From Bradyrhizobium glycinis (GTDB lineage Bacteria > Pseudomonadota > Alphaproteobacteria > Rhizobiales > Xanthobacteraceae), in NCBI RefSeq assembly GCF_016031655.1, contig NZ_JACCHQ010000023.1, forward strand, positions 62,001-126,000: 64,000 nt of DNA. Direction: 5' to 3'. Under the pieces are notes generated by a model. It saw nothing but the letters and a program-made list of their open reading frames with translations. It did no database searches and was not told the origin of the DNA. Positions 24,877 to 35,588 of this stretch are shown piece after piece (position 1 is the first letter of the stretch; every line of letters begins with the position of its first letter). The position numbers were made by a program, and so were the translations under genes.

Positions 24877-26232
24877 ATGTCGAAAAGTTCTGCCCAATAC
24901 TCGCAGTACCTCCAACATCATCCTCACGACCACGGACGGGCCTTCCAGCGCCGTCCGGCCGCCCCAGCGGCGGCAACCGCGATTCCCCTGGCCGCCGCCG
25001 ACGATGCCTACACCATCGTCCATGCCGGCAAGCAGGTCCGCTTCGGGCCCGTGGTGTTCTGGATCGTGGTCGGCACCGTGGTGCTGCTCGGGTTATGGTC
25101 GGCCGCCACTGCCACCTATTTCGCGTTCCGCGACGACGTCCTGACCCGGCTGATCGCCCGCCAGGCCGAGATGCAATACGCCTATGAGGACCGCATCGCC
25201 GAGCTGCGCGCCAAGATCGATCGCACCACCAGCCGCCAGCTGCTCGACCAGGAACAGTTCGACCAGAAGCTCGACCAGATCATGAAGCGCCAGACGGCGC
25301 TGGAGTCCCGGGCCACGGCGCTCGGCGCCATGCCCGACGTGACCGGCTCGATTCCCCGCGCTGCCCCGCAGCGCGGCGATTCAAGCCAGACCACGCCAAA
25401 ACCGTCGCCGATCAGCGACACCGTGATCTTCGTGGCGCCACCGGATCGCGAAGCACGCCTCGAATCGCGCGCGCCGAGCGTCGTGGCAGCGCCGACCAGC
25501 CAGTTCGCCAAGAACCAGGGTTTCGACAACGTGCTGGTCCGGCTCACGACCTCGCTTGATCAGGTCGAGCGGCGTCAGATGGCGACGCTCAACGCGGTCG
25601 AGGAAAGCATGGATTCGCGCATGCGCCGGATGCGCAGCGTAGTGAGCGATCTCGGCCTGAACCTTTCCCATCTCGAAGCTGCCGTGCCGCGCAGCGCGAT
25701 GGGCGGACCGTTCGTCCCCGTCAAGCTGACGGCGAATGCCGGACCGTTCGAAAAGCAGCTCCATCGCATCCACACCACGCGCGCCGAGATGGACCGTCTC
25801 AACCGCACGCTGGCGCTGGTGCCCTACCGCAAGCCCGTCATCGGCGAGGTCGAGTTCACGTCCGGCTTCGGTGTGCGCAGCGATCCTTTCCTGGGCCGGC
25901 CCGCGATGCACACCGGCCTCGATTTCCGCGCCGCAAGCGGTGACCCCGTCCGCGTCACCGCCTACGGCAAGGTGGTTTCCGCCGGCTGGTCCGGCGGCTA
26001 TGGCCGCATGGTCGAGGTCGATCACGGCAACGGGCTATCGACCCGCTACGGCCATCTCTCCGAGATCAACGTCAGGGTCGGCGAAGTCGTGAAGATCGGC
26101 CAGGTCATCGGCCTCGTCGGTTCGACCGGCCGCTCCACGGGTCCGCACCTGCACTATGAGACCCGTATCGAGGGCGAAGCGGTCGACCCACAGAAATTTC
26201 TGCGCGCCGGCGTGCGCCTGAGCGCAGGCTAG
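24877..26232 (+). CDS. M23 (LytM) metallopeptidase with coiled coil, EnvC/DipM-like
   Basis: 451-aa bitopic protein: cytoplasmic N-terminus, one membrane helix (about 62-90, VVFWIVVGTVVLLGLWSAA), periplasmic coiled coil (about 95-150 and 205-250), Pro/Ser linker, and a C-terminal LytM domain. The zinc motifs are present: MHTGLDFR (HxxxD), and GPHLHYE (HxH), so it should be an active endopeptidase cutting peptide cross-links, although the coiled coil also recalls EnvC, which activates amidases. Start ATG 24877 with GGAG at 24867-24871. It follows the peroxiredoxin by 111 bp. Confidence 0.9.
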   Translation: MSKSSAQYSQYLQHHPHDHGRAFQRRPAAPAAATAIPLAAADDAYTIVHAGKQVRFGPVVFWIVVGTVVLLGLWSAATATYFAFRDDVLTRLIARQAEMQYAYEDRIAELRAKIDRTTSRQLLDQEQFDQKLDQIMKRQTALESRATALGAMPDVTGSIPRAAPQRGDSSQTTPKPSPISDTVIFVAPPDREARLESRAPSVVAAPTSQFAKNQGFDNVLVRLTTSLDQVERRQMATLNAVEESMDSRMRRMRSVVSDLGLNLSHLEAAVPRSAMGGPFVPVKLTANAGPFEKQLHRIHTTRAEMDRLNRTLALVPYRKPVIGEVEFTSGFGVRSDPFLGRPAMHTGLDFRAASGDPVRVTAYGKVVSAGWSGGYGRMVEVDHGNGLSTRYGHLSEINVRVGEVVKIGQVIGLVGSTGRSTGPHLHYETRIEGEAVDPQKFLRAGVRLSAG

Positions 26233-26286
26233 CGCGGGCAGAGTTGGCGATCACTGGCTTCGCTCGTGGTGAGGCAGCGCTGGAAC

Positions 26287-27198
26287 TTACGCGGCGCGAC
26301 GCAGCGGGTCGAACGCACGTCCGTCGATCACCAATAGTGCGCTGCCGATGACGAGCGCGCCCGCGATCTCACGCATCGAGATCGACTCGCCCAGCACCAG
26401 CCATCCCAGAAGGATCGCGGTGACGGGAATGAGCAGCGTCACCAGCATCACGTTGCTCGCCCCCGAGCGCCGCACGATCTGAAAGAAAACGATGTAGGCG
26501 AGCGCAGTCGAAAGCGCGGCGAGCCCGAGTACCGCGAACCAGGTCGCAACGCCCGGGATCGGAAGACGCCACGGCTGCTCCATGACGCCGGCCACGACCG
26601 CCATCATCACCGTCGATGCCATCAACTGAAATGTCGCCGTTCCAAGTGGGACCGAATCCTTCAGCAGCCGCCGCGCCGCCAGCGCCGCAAAGCCGTAGCT
26701 CAGTGCGCCGCCAAGGCAGAGCAGGACGCCGAACCCCTGCCCCGGCCTCGTCTCGAAGCCCCATCCGCGCAGAAGGATCACGCCGGCGAGACCCAACGCC
26801 ACCCCGGCCATGCGGCGCATCTGCAAGGCCTCCTCGCCCGCGACAATCATCACGACCACCGTGAACATCGGCGTGGTCGCGTTCAGGATCGAGGCCAGCC
26901 CACTCGGAATGAACGTCTGGCCGATCACGATCAGCGAGAACGGGATGACGTTGTTGAGCAGCCCGATCGCGATGAACGGCGCCCACCCCGCCCAGCTCTT
27001 GGGAAAGCCGACGCCATGTGCGCGCAGCAGCGGCAGCAGCATGGCCGCGCCGAGCGCCACGCGCAAAAACACCAGCGTCAGCGGCGGCAAGTCCCGCAAC
27101 GCCGCGCCGTTGAAGAAGAACGAGCCGCCCCAGAGGATCGAGAGCAGAGCAAGCAGCGACCAGTCTCGCGCGTCGATCCGGTGGTCGTTCGGGGGCAT
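26287..27198 (-). CDS. EamA/DMT-family transporter
   Basis: 303-aa drug/metabolite transporter family protein with ten predicted membrane helices in two EamA repeats (first repeat SLLALLSILWGGSFFFNG; second repeat starting near GFGVLLCLGGALSYGFAALAAR, e.g. LCLGGALSYGFAALAA). Probably exports amino acids or metabolites; substrate unknown. Convergent with the LytM gene, with a 54-bp gap. Starts at ATG 27198. Confidence 0.9.
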   Translation of the reverse strand: MPPNDHRIDARDWSLLALLSILWGGSFFFNGAALRDLPPLTLVFLRVALGAAMLLPLLRAHGVGFPKSWAGWAPFIAIGLLNNVIPFSLIVIGQTFIPSGLASILNATTPMFTVVVMIVAGEEALQMRRMAGVALGLAGVILLRGWGFETRPGQGFGVLLCLGGALSYGFAALAARRLLKDSVPLGTATFQLMASTVMMAVVAGVMEQPWRLPIPGVATWFAVLGLAALSTALAYIVFFQIVRRSGASNVMLVTLLIPVTAILLGWLVLGESISMREIAGALVIGSALLVIDGRAFDPLRRAA

Positions 27199-27728
27199 GG
27201 ACTCTCACATCGATAGTCGAGCCCGCTGACCTAGAGCGACGGGGCGAACAGTGCCACCCGATTTCCGATGAAATGCCGGCTTCGAAGCTGATACCAGGAA
27301 TGAATGCGGCGATCGAATTGTCCCGCGCGATGCTGGCCGGCCAGGACTTGTAACTCATAAACCCGATCGGCGCGCGCGGAGGCGGCGCCTTGTCCACTCA
27401 GTTTTCAATAGCGGACATGGCGAGGTTGACCCAGCTGGTCGGCTAAGGGCCACAAGCAGACTCAAGCGTTGCTGCAAATCTCAGCCTGTAGCGCGGATTG
27501 GTTTAGTGACGGGTCTGCCGGAGTGAGAGGTTGGCGAGAGGCTAATTAGCAAAGAGCCGTGCGCATGCTCGCGCTCGCTGCCTGTCGGATATCAGCTCGC
27601 CCGACCACCGCTTCGGTCATGGAGGCGCCAGCTCGGACGTAAAGATAAATTTAGCCTTCCGCACCATGTCGCGGCGGGCACTCGGACGCGTCCTCGAATG
27701 CTATCTTGCGAGCGAATGGCTTTCGTTT
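27199..27728. other. 530-bp gene-free region beside the RTX-like gene
   Basis: No reading frame I can support. Composition becomes more mixed and AT-richer towards the RTX-like gene. It contains a piece at 27438-27460 resembling a dispersed repeat (see that entry) and a short palindrome GCTAATTAGC near 27541. It probably marks the border of acquired DNA. Confidence 0.5.
27438..27460 (+). repeat. Degenerate dispersed repeat, left copy
   Basis: GTCGGCTAAGGGCCACAAG followed by CAGA. A matching copy (GTCGGCCTTGGGCCACAAG) is at 29282-29300 in the same orientation, on the other side of the RTX-like gene. Both resemble the start of a Bradyrhizobium interspersed repeat whose translation reads MSALGxKQT. 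They are direct repeats about 1.84 kb apart. Confidence 0.4.
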
Positions 27729-28868
27729 TCAGGCAAATAAAAAGTCCTTTTCCGTGAGTGAACCCGTGAAGTTGTGCAGAGTAACTTGATCTTCTCCTGC
27801 GGTAATGACGGTGTCAGTTGCACTTTGGGTGATGACGAGATCGTCGAATGACTGCACGCCCGCCACATCGATGAACTTGATCTGATCGTGTTGGCTCTGA
27901 CTGAAGTCTTCGATGGTGTTCTGGGTCCCGACTGTCATCACGCCGTCGTCCTTGAACACGAACTGATCTCGGCCGCCCTCAGCGCCGCCTGACAATAACC
28001 CGTCACCCCACATCACGTTGTTGACAGTACTGCCGGCTGCCGCGGTCCCGGCATACAGGATATCGTTGCCGCCCTTGCTGCAGCCGGACAAGGACAGCGC
28101 GTCGCCGTAGAGGAAATTATTGAGCTGACCACTGCCACTGTTGCTGCCGCCAGTGAGAACATCGTTGCCGCCGTGTGCGAAGTCCGACATGGCAAACGCG
28201 TCACCCCGGAGAATGTTCTCTCCACCGCCGCTCGTGTTGCCGCAGGTTAGGTAATCATTGCCGCCAACTGCACGACCCGACATCGTAGCGGCGTCGCCAG
28301 TGACCTCATTGAAAGTCGAGCCGCTGGCCATGAAACTGTCATTTCCGCCCTCAGCATGGCCGGACATGTTACCGGCCGCATCACCGTAGAAGGTGTTGGA
28401 TACGCCAAAAGTGGCCGCCAGAACCGTGAAGGTATCGTCACCGCCTTTACTATGATTGGAAATGTGGCCGCCGGCATCGCCGACGAAAGTGTTGACGAAG
28501 CTTAAGGGTCCCCCCGTGAAGGTATCGTTGCCGCCCTCACTGTGGTCCGACATGCTATCGCCGGCATCGCCGTAGAAAGTGTTGACGGAGTGTAAGGATC
28601 CTCCCGTGAAGGTATCGTCGCCGCCTTTACTGTGGTCCGACATGTTGCGGAGCGCGTCACCGTAAACAATGTTGATGACGTTGAAAGATCCTCCAAAGAA
28701 GGTGTCGTCGCCGCCCCTGGAAAAGTCGAACATGCTGCCGCCGGCATCGCCGACCAGAAAATTTGTGATTGGTCTAGGTATAGTGTTGTCGGCGCCGGTG
28801 AGAATGTCGTCGGTGCCCCATTGATGGTCGGTCAGATCGCCCAGGGTAAATGGAACGCGCTTGAACAT
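27729..28868 (-). CDS. RTX-like repeat protein, probable type I secretion substrate
   Basis: 379-aa acidic, Gly/Asp/Asn-rich protein. After a short N-terminus it has nine repeats of about 30 residues with the pattern N-x3-GDA-x3-MS-x4-GG-(D/N)-D-x-F-x-GG, from about residue 34 to 310, then a non-repeat C-terminal region ending LTEKDFLFA. The GGxD motifs match calcium-binding RTX nonapeptides, but spaced one pair per 30 residues. The uncleaved hydrophobic-acidic C-terminus is like type I secretion signals; no transporter genes are adjacent. ATG 28868 has a GGGAGG ribosome site; base use is visibly AT-richer than neighbours, suggesting transfer. It has no recognised enzyme domain; role may be adhesion or biofilm. 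Confidence 0.8.
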   Translation of the reverse strand: MFKRVPFTLGDLTDHQWGTDDILTGADNTIPRPITNFLVGDAGGSMFDFSRGGDDTFFGGSFNVINIVYGDALRNMSDHSKGGDDTFTGGSLHSVNTFYGDAGDSMSDHSEGGNDTFTGGPLSFVNTFVGDAGGHISNHSKGGDDTFTVLAATFGVSNTFYGDAAGNMSGHAEGGNDSFMASGSTFNEVTGDAATMSGRAVGGNDYLTCGNTSGGGENILRGDAFAMSDFAHGGNDVLTGGSNSGSGQLNNFLYGDALSLSGCSKGGNDILYAGTAAAGSTVNNVMWGDGLLSGGAEGGRDQFVFKDDGVMTVGTQNTIEDFSQSQHDQIKFIDVAGVQSFDDLVITQSATDTVITAGEDQVTLHNFTGSLTEKDFLFA

Positions 28869-29365
28869 TGTAGCCTCCCGCGGATTCACCCCCAGGCATC
28901 AGAATAGTCTGGAGGATTGACGTAAGGAGATAGTTGGGTTTGCGACGAAGGAGCGCCGTCGTGCGGTCACTGCCGCGCGGCTCTTAGGGTTCCCGCCGTT
29001 CGGTATTCGTCAGAATATTACTTCTCAGGGTTCGAATGCTCACCATCGACCCGCCCACTGTGGAACAGCACGGCATTCTTCGCCTTGCGCGCACGCTACC
29101 AAAGATTTAGCGACCGCAATTGACGAGCCTCAAGTTTGGCCAGCAGCGCGCAACGGGTCAGCACACGGCACACCGGTCGTTAGGCGGCATGGGTCCCGAC
29201 GGCGGTTGGCGAGCTAAGCTGTTGGTCTCGCGGTGGAGCGGTCACTCACGGCCCTTAGCCGAAGTAGTCTTCGTGCCTAATGTCGGCCTTGGGCCACAAG
29301 TCGCCGTATACCCTCGAGGTCGGAGAGTTCCGCTTTGCGTAAGCTGAAATTTATGAGTACACGCC
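28869..29365. other. 497-bp gene-free region upstream of the RTX-like gene
   Basis: Probably holds the promoter of the RTX-like gene in its first 100 bp (AT-rich around 28910-28940). No convincing gene; a 75-codon frame at 29120-29347 has no homologue I recognise and no ribosome site. The right copy of a dispersed repeat is at 29282-29300. Confidence 0.45.
29282..29300 (+). repeat. Degenerate dispersed repeat, right copy
   Basis: GTCGGCCTTGGGCCACAAG; preceded by AT so that one frame reads MSALGHK. Matches the copy at 27438-27460 in 16 of 19 positions and in the same orientation, bracketing the RTX-like gene. Confidence 0.4.
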
Positions 29366-30247
29366 CTAAGCATGCTTCTTCGGCTGCGACACCAGCTCGA
29401 TCATCCGCCCTTCATCCTCATCCGGCATTGCCGCCTTCGCCTGCGCGTAGGCCTCGACCGCGGCGCGTGCCACCAGCGGCTTGTCGGCGAGGAGGCTCTC
29501 GGCGAGCTTCACCGCATAGGCCGCGTCCTTGTGCCGGAGCGCTGCCGTGAAGGTCGCGCCGCTGAAATCACGGGCGACCATGCGCTTGGAGTGACGCGCT
29601 ACCTGCGGGCTTGCAGCGACGCCAGCCTGGATCGAGTCCAGCACCAAGTTCATGTCGAGCGCGGCCTGCTCGGCAATCGCAAGGCCCTCGGCGAGGCCGG
29701 CGATCTGGATCGCGCCCATGAGATTGTTGATGAGCTTGTAAACCGTGCCGGAGCCGACCGCGCCGAAATGGCGGATGGTCGAGCCGATCGGCGTCAGAAA
29801 CGGCCGCGCGCGGTCGAGATCGGCCGCATCGGCTCCGACCAGAAGCGTCAGCTTGCCGGCCGCCGCCGCGTCCGGCAATCCCGTCACGGGGCAGTCGATG
29901 TAGATCAGCCCGCGCGCGTTGAGCTCGCGGCCCATCTCGCGGGCGTGGTCATATGAGACGGTGGAGCATTCGATGGCGATGGTGCCGGCCTTCGCCGTCT
30001 TGGCTGCTCCTTGCGGCCCGAGCCAGACCGCGCGCGAGGCCTCGTCGTCGGCCACCATGGTCACGACCGCGTCGGCATCGATCGCGGCATCTTCCGGCGA
30101 GGTCGCCCAAATCGCGCCGCGCGCGATCAGGTCCTCGGCCTTTGCCTTGCTGCGATTCCAGACCGTTACCGTGAAGCCGGCATCGAGATAGCGGCCGGCC
30201 ATGCCGTGGCCCATCCGCCCAAGCCCGATGAACGCGACGCGGGGCAT
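29366..30247 (-). CDS. NAD(P)-dependent beta-hydroxyacid dehydrogenase (HIBADH family)
   Basis: 293-aa oxidoreductase of the 3-hydroxyisobutyrate / 6-phosphogluconate dehydrogenase-like family. Rossmann motif GLGRMGHGM at residues 8-16, substrate-binding segment DCPVTGLPDAAAAG (DAPVSGG in classical members), and catalytic Lys in GSGTVYKLINNLMG. It may reduce succinic or glyoxylic semialdehydes or oxidise 3-hydroxyisobutyrate; the substrate is not clear. It begins 2 bp after the prfB stop, so the two are probably cotranscribed. Confidence 0.9.
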   Translation of the reverse strand: MPRVAFIGLGRMGHGMAGRYLDAGFTVTVWNRSKAKAEDLIARGAIWATSPEDAAIDADAVVTMVADDEASRAVWLGPQGAAKTAKAGTIAIECSTVSYDHAREMGRELNARGLIYIDCPVTGLPDAAAAGKLTLLVGADAADLDRARPFLTPIGSTIRHFGAVGSGTVYKLINNLMGAIQIAGLAEGLAIAEQAALDMNLVLDSIQAGVAASPQVARHSKRMVARDFSGATFTAALRHKDAAYAVKLAESLLADKPLVARAAVEAYAQAKAAMPDEDEGRMIELVSQPKKHA

Positions 30248-30249
30248 GG

Positions 30250-31381
<1,132 letters not shown>

Positions 31382-31488
31382 GTTGTTCTCTGTCTTGCGG
31401 AATCCCGCGTGCAGTTCGAGAGGGGATGTAACGGCGGCGGCCGCAAAGCGCAACCGCCCGAACCGTGATCGTCGGCCTTATCCGCGGC

Positions 31489-33990
31489 CTACCACAACCC
31501 GCCGGTGCCCGGCCGCATCAGGAAGCCGGAATCCGGCTGCTGCGAGGCCGGCATGCCGCCGCGTCCGTCGGCGTCGGCAACGCCGATGACCGAGTAATTG
31601 TCCGGCGGCGCCGTGCCCGGCTTGAAGGCTTCGAGGATGGTTCCCCCCGTCTCGCCGGGGCCGGCGCGCATGCCGGTCTTGGCGACGACGCGGACGAGCT
31701 TGATGCCGGCAGGTACCTTGAACGGGACCGCAGGCTTGTCGGCGAGCGCGAGCTTGAGGAAGTCACGCACGATCGGAGCAGCCAGATGGCCGCCGGTCGC
31801 GGCATTGCCCTTGCCGAGCGGACGCGGCTTATCGTAGCCCATGTAAACTGCGACCGCGATGTCCGGCGAGAAGCCGACGAACCAGGCGTCCTTGGCCTCG
31901 TTGGTGGTGCCGGTCTTGCCGGCGACGGGCTTGCCGACCTCCTTGATCACCGTGGCCGTACCGGACTGCACCACACCCTCCATCAGCTCCGTGATCTGAT
32001 AGGCGGTCATGGAGTCCAGCACCTGCTCGCGGCGGTCGATCAGCTGCGGCTCGGGCTGGTTCTTCCAGCCGCCCGGTGCGTCGCAGCCACGGCATTCGCG
32101 CTGGTCGTGCTTGAAGATGGTGCGGCCGTAACGGTCCTGGATGCGGTCGATCAGCGTCGGCTTCACGCGGCGGCCGCCATTGGCGAGCATCGAGTACGCC
32201 GTGACCATGCGCATCGCCGTCGTCTCGCCGGCGCCGAGCGCGTAGGAGAGATAGTTCGGCAACTCATCATAGACGCCGAAGCGGCGGGCATATTCGCCGA
32301 TCAGCGGCATGCCGATGTCCTGCGCGAGGCGCACCGTCACAGTGTTGAGCGACTGCCGCAACGCATTGCGCAGCGTCACCGGTCCCTGGAATTTGCCGGA
32401 GGAGAAGTTTTCAGGCCGCCACACGCCGGCACCCTGGCCCTGGTCGATCTCGATCGGCGCGTCGAGCACGACGGTCGAGGGCGTATAGCCGTTGTCGAGC
32501 GCGGCCGAATAGACGATCGGCTTGAACGACGAGCCGGGCTGCCGGTAGGCCTGCGTGGCGCGATTGAACTGGCTCTGGTCGAACGAGAAGCCGCCGACCA
32601 TTGCGAGCACGCGACCGGTCCAGGGATCCATCACCACCATCGCGCCGGAGACTTCCGGAATCTGGCGGAGCCGGTACTGGCCTTCGACAGGGTGGCCGTC
32701 CTTGTAGAGCGGATCGGCATAGATCACGTCGCCCGGCTGGAGCACCTGCGACACCGCGGTCGGCGTCTTGCCCTTGGCGCCGCCCTGCACGGCCCGCGCC
32801 CAGCGCACGCCGTCGACCGTGACAATGCCGGTCTCGCGCTGCTTGCTGACGGCCCCGCCGAGCTCGCGGCTCGGCTGGAAGCCGATGCGCGCCGACTGGT
32901 CGCTGGTCTCGAGCACCACCGCCATGCGCCACGGCGAAATGTCTGACAGCGACTTGATCTCGGCGAGTTTCACGCCCCAGTCACCCGAAATGTCGAGCTT
33001 GCTGATGGCGCCGCGATAACCCTGCTGCTCGTCATAGTTCACGAGGCCCGCGACCATGGCCTTGCGCGCCATGACCTGGATCTTCGGATCGAGCGTGGTG
33101 CGAACCGACAGGCCGCCTTCGTAGAGCTTCTTCTCGCCGTAGCGCTCGAAAATGTCGCGGCGGACTTCCTCGGCGAAATATTCGCCGGCGAAGGTGTGGG
33201 CGCCGTTGGAACGGCTGGTGACGGCGAGCGGCTCCTTGCGCGCCTTGTCGGCGTCGGCCTGCTTGATCCAGCCGTTTTCCAGGAGACGGTCGATCACGTA
33301 ATTGCGACGCTCGACGGCGCGGTCGCGGTTGCGGACCGGATGCAGCGTCGCCGGCATCTTCGGCAGCGCCGCCAGATAGGACGCTTCCGCCACGGTCAGC
33401 TCGTTCACGGACTTGTCGAAATAGACCAACGAGGCCGCCGCGATGCCGTAGGCGCCGAGGCCAAGATAGATCTCGTTGAGATACAGCTCGAGGATCTTGT
33501 CCTTCGAATAGGTCTTCTCGATGCGCATCGCCAGCAAGGCTTCCTTGATCTTGCGGGCGAAGGAGACCTCGTTGGTGAGCAGGAAGTTCTTGGCGACCTG
33601 CTGGGTGATCGTGGACGCACCCTGCGGACGGCGGTTGGAGCCGTAGTTCTGCAGATAGAGCAGGCCTGCGCGCGCCATGCCGGTGTAGTCGATGCCGCCG
33701 TGCTCGTAGAAATTCTTGTCCTCGGCCGCGAGGAACGCGTTGATCACGAGCTTCGGCACCGCCTGGATCGGCAGATACAGCCGCCGCTCCTTGGCGTACT
33801 CGCCGACCAGCGAACCGTCGACCGCGTGCACACGCGTCATCACCGGCGGCTCGTAATCCTGAAGCTGAGAGTAGTCCGGCAAGTCCTTGGAGAAATGCCA
33901 GATCAGGCCTGCCACGGCCCCGACACCGACAAGGAACACCACTGTTCCCGCGGCGAACAGGAAGCCCATGAACCGCACCAGCAAGCGCAT
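31489..33990 (-). CDS. mrcA: Penicillin-binding protein 1A (bifunctional)
   Basis: 833-aa class A PBP that polymerises glycan strands and cross-links peptides. N-terminal membrane helix about 8-32; glycosyltransferase (GT51) domain about 60-235 with catalytic Glu90 (AAEDKNFYEHGG) and the QGASTITQQVAKN motif; an OB-like insert; transpeptidase domain about 430-760 with catalytic Ser487 (GSSFK) and the KTGTT box. The CRGCDAPG segment near residue 630 is a distinctive Cys-containing loop. It lies 254 bp downstream of amiC on the same strand; the gap is large enough for its own promoter. Confidence 0.96.
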   Translation of the reverse strand: MRLLVRFMGFLFAAGTVVFLVGVGAVAGLIWHFSKDLPDYSQLQDYEPPVMTRVHAVDGSLVGEYAKERRLYLPIQAVPKLVINAFLAAEDKNFYEHGGIDYTGMARAGLLYLQNYGSNRRPQGASTITQQVAKNFLLTNEVSFARKIKEALLAMRIEKTYSKDKILELYLNEIYLGLGAYGIAAASLVYFDKSVNELTVAEASYLAALPKMPATLHPVRNRDRAVERRNYVIDRLLENGWIKQADADKARKEPLAVTSRSNGAHTFAGEYFAEEVRRDIFERYGEKKLYEGGLSVRTTLDPKIQVMARKAMVAGLVNYDEQQGYRGAISKLDISGDWGVKLAEIKSLSDISPWRMAVVLETSDQSARIGFQPSRELGGAVSKQRETGIVTVDGVRWARAVQGGAKGKTPTAVSQVLQPGDVIYADPLYKDGHPVEGQYRLRQIPEVSGAMVVMDPWTGRVLAMVGGFSFDQSQFNRATQAYRQPGSSFKPIVYSAALDNGYTPSTVVLDAPIEIDQGQGAGVWRPENFSSGKFQGPVTLRNALRQSLNTVTVRLAQDIGMPLIGEYARRFGVYDELPNYLSYALGAGETTAMRMVTAYSMLANGGRRVKPTLIDRIQDRYGRTIFKHDQRECRGCDAPGGWKNQPEPQLIDRREQVLDSMTAYQITELMEGVVQSGTATVIKEVGKPVAGKTGTTNEAKDAWFVGFSPDIAVAVYMGYDKPRPLGKGNAATGGHLAAPIVRDFLKLALADKPAVPFKVPAGIKLVRVVAKTGMRAGPGETGGTILEAFKPGTAPPDNYSVIGVADADGRGGMPASQQPDSGFLMRPGTGGLW

Positions 33991-34244
33991 TATCTGTTTA
34001 TCCGTTCAAACTCTGGATCAGCCCAGTATCAGCCCCACAGGACCTAAAAACTGGCACCCCAAAACTGGCGCCAACCTCACGTCGCGAATTCACCGGCTTA
34101 CGCAATCACATCGAGGCCGGACTTAAGACGCTTGCCGAACAGGATTCTCGCCGATTCCGGAACCCTCTACCGGTTTCTATAAAGCGTCCGCTGTGGCCAA
34201 ACTAGGGCCTTCGGCTCGGCAAGAACGAACAAGAACAAACCGGC

Positions 34245-35540
34245 TCAGTTCGACGTCCCGGCCGTGGCCATCCGCTTGGTCAAAAATCCGTCGATCGCCT
34301 GGGCCATCGAGCCGACGGCGCGGGACCGCCAGCCTTCGGAGACCAGATGCTCGAGATCCCCCTTGTTGGAGACGTAGCCGATCTCGACCAGCACCGATGG
34401 CACGTCGGGCGCTTTCAGGACGCGGAAGCCGGCGGATTTCAGGGGATGCTTGTGCATCCGCACCGTCTGCTTCATTTCGCTCATCAAAAGGCGGGCGAAA
34501 CGGTTTGAGAAGGTGCGGGTTTCGCGCTGCGTGAGGTCGATCAGGATGTCGGCGACGTCGGTCGGCTCCTCCGCGAGGTTGAAGCCGGCGATCGCATCGG
34601 CGCGGTTCTCCGCATCCGCCAGCCGCTGGGCCTCGGCGTCGGAGGCCTTGTCGGAGAGCGTGTAGATCGTCGCGCCCTGCGCATCGCCCTCGGCCCGCGG
34701 CAGCGCATCGGCGTGGATCGAGACGAACAAGGCCGCCTTGAGATTGCGCGCGATCTTGGTCCGGTCATTGAGGGGAATGAAGGTGTCATCGTCCCGCGTC
34801 ATGACCACGCGGTACTTGCCGGCTTTTTCCAGCTTGTCGCGGAGCGCCAGGCCAAAAGCCAGCACCAGGTTTTTCTCGCTCTCGCCGCTCGACTGCGTCC
34901 CGTTGTCGATGCCGCCATGGCCGGGATCGATCACGACCACCGGTCGACTATCGGGCTTCTGCTGCCCGGCATCCGGGGCCGGCGCACTGGGAACCGTGGC
35001 CGGTGGCGCTTCCGCGATCGCGGGCCGCAGCTCGGGACGGTTTTCGGGAGCACGCGACGACACGAAGGCGGTGCGGTCGACCTCCTCCAGCTCGAGCACG
35101 AGCCGGGCCGGTTGGCCGTTGGCCGCCTCCAGCACGTAGGAATTGGCGATCTTCGCTGGCCCGGTCAGGTCGAATACGATTCGCGAGCCGCCGGGCATGA
35201 CGAGCCCGTAGCGGAAGGCCTTGACCAGCCCCCGCCCCCCAGTTCCAGTCCCGGCGGGCAACTGGAAATTCACCTGCGGCACGTCCACCACCACGCGATA
35301 GGGGTCGGCCAGCGTGACGGCGCGGAAGGTGACGGTCTGGTCGAGGTCGAGGATGAAGCGGGTCTGCTTGCCGTCGCCGGCCAGGCGGGCGGCCGAGGCG
35401 ACCGGAAAATTCGCCGCGACGGCAGCAGGTTGCAGGCGGCTTTCCGCAGCGATCAGGCGCGAGGAATCAGCACACGGCAATGCCGCGGTGCACAGCAACA
35501 CGCCCCCCAGCAAAATCCGTCGATTTGTGCGGCTCGCCAC
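34245..35540 (-). CDS. amiC: N-acetylmuramoyl-L-alanine amidase (AmiC type)
   Basis: 431-aa periplasmic zinc amidase that splits peptide stems from glycan during cell separation. N-terminal signal sequence (NRRILLGGVLLCTAALPCA), AMIN domain about 45-150 for septal peptidoglycan binding, Pro/Ala linker about 160-200, and Amidase_3 domain about 205-425. Zinc and catalytic residues: DPGHGGIDNG, SGESEKNLVLAF, SIHADAL, and the final Glu in VLVEIGYVSN. It heads the amiC-mrcA pair and has a CtrA-like site 49 bp upstream of its start. Confidence 0.95.
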   Translation of the reverse strand: MASRTNRRILLGGVLLCTAALPCADSSRLIAAESRLQPAAVAANFPVASAARLAGDGKQTRFILDLDQTVTFRAVTLADPYRVVVDVPQVNFQLPAGTGTGGRGLVKAFRYGLVMPGGSRIVFDLTGPAKIANSYVLEAANGQPARLVLELEEVDRTAFVSSRAPENRPELRPAIAEAPPATVPSAPAPDAGQQKPDSRPVVVIDPGHGGIDNGTQSSGESEKNLVLAFGLALRDKLEKAGKYRVVMTRDDDTFIPLNDRTKIARNLKAALFVSIHADALPRAEGDAQGATIYTLSDKASDAEAQRLADAENRADAIAGFNLAEEPTDVADILIDLTQRETRTFSNRFARLLMSEMKQTVRMHKHPLKSAGFRVLKAPDVPSVLVEIGYVSNKGDLEHLVSEGWRSRAVGSMAQAIDGFLTKRMATAGTSN

Positions 35541-35588
35541 CGATTCCGTGCCTCCGAGCAGCTCTCTTAACGCAATAGAACCACAGGG

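Noticed and set aside
29120..29347. 75-codon plus-strand frame beside the RTX-like gene
   Set aside because: No ribosome site, no recognised family, and part of it is a dispersed-repeat fragment.
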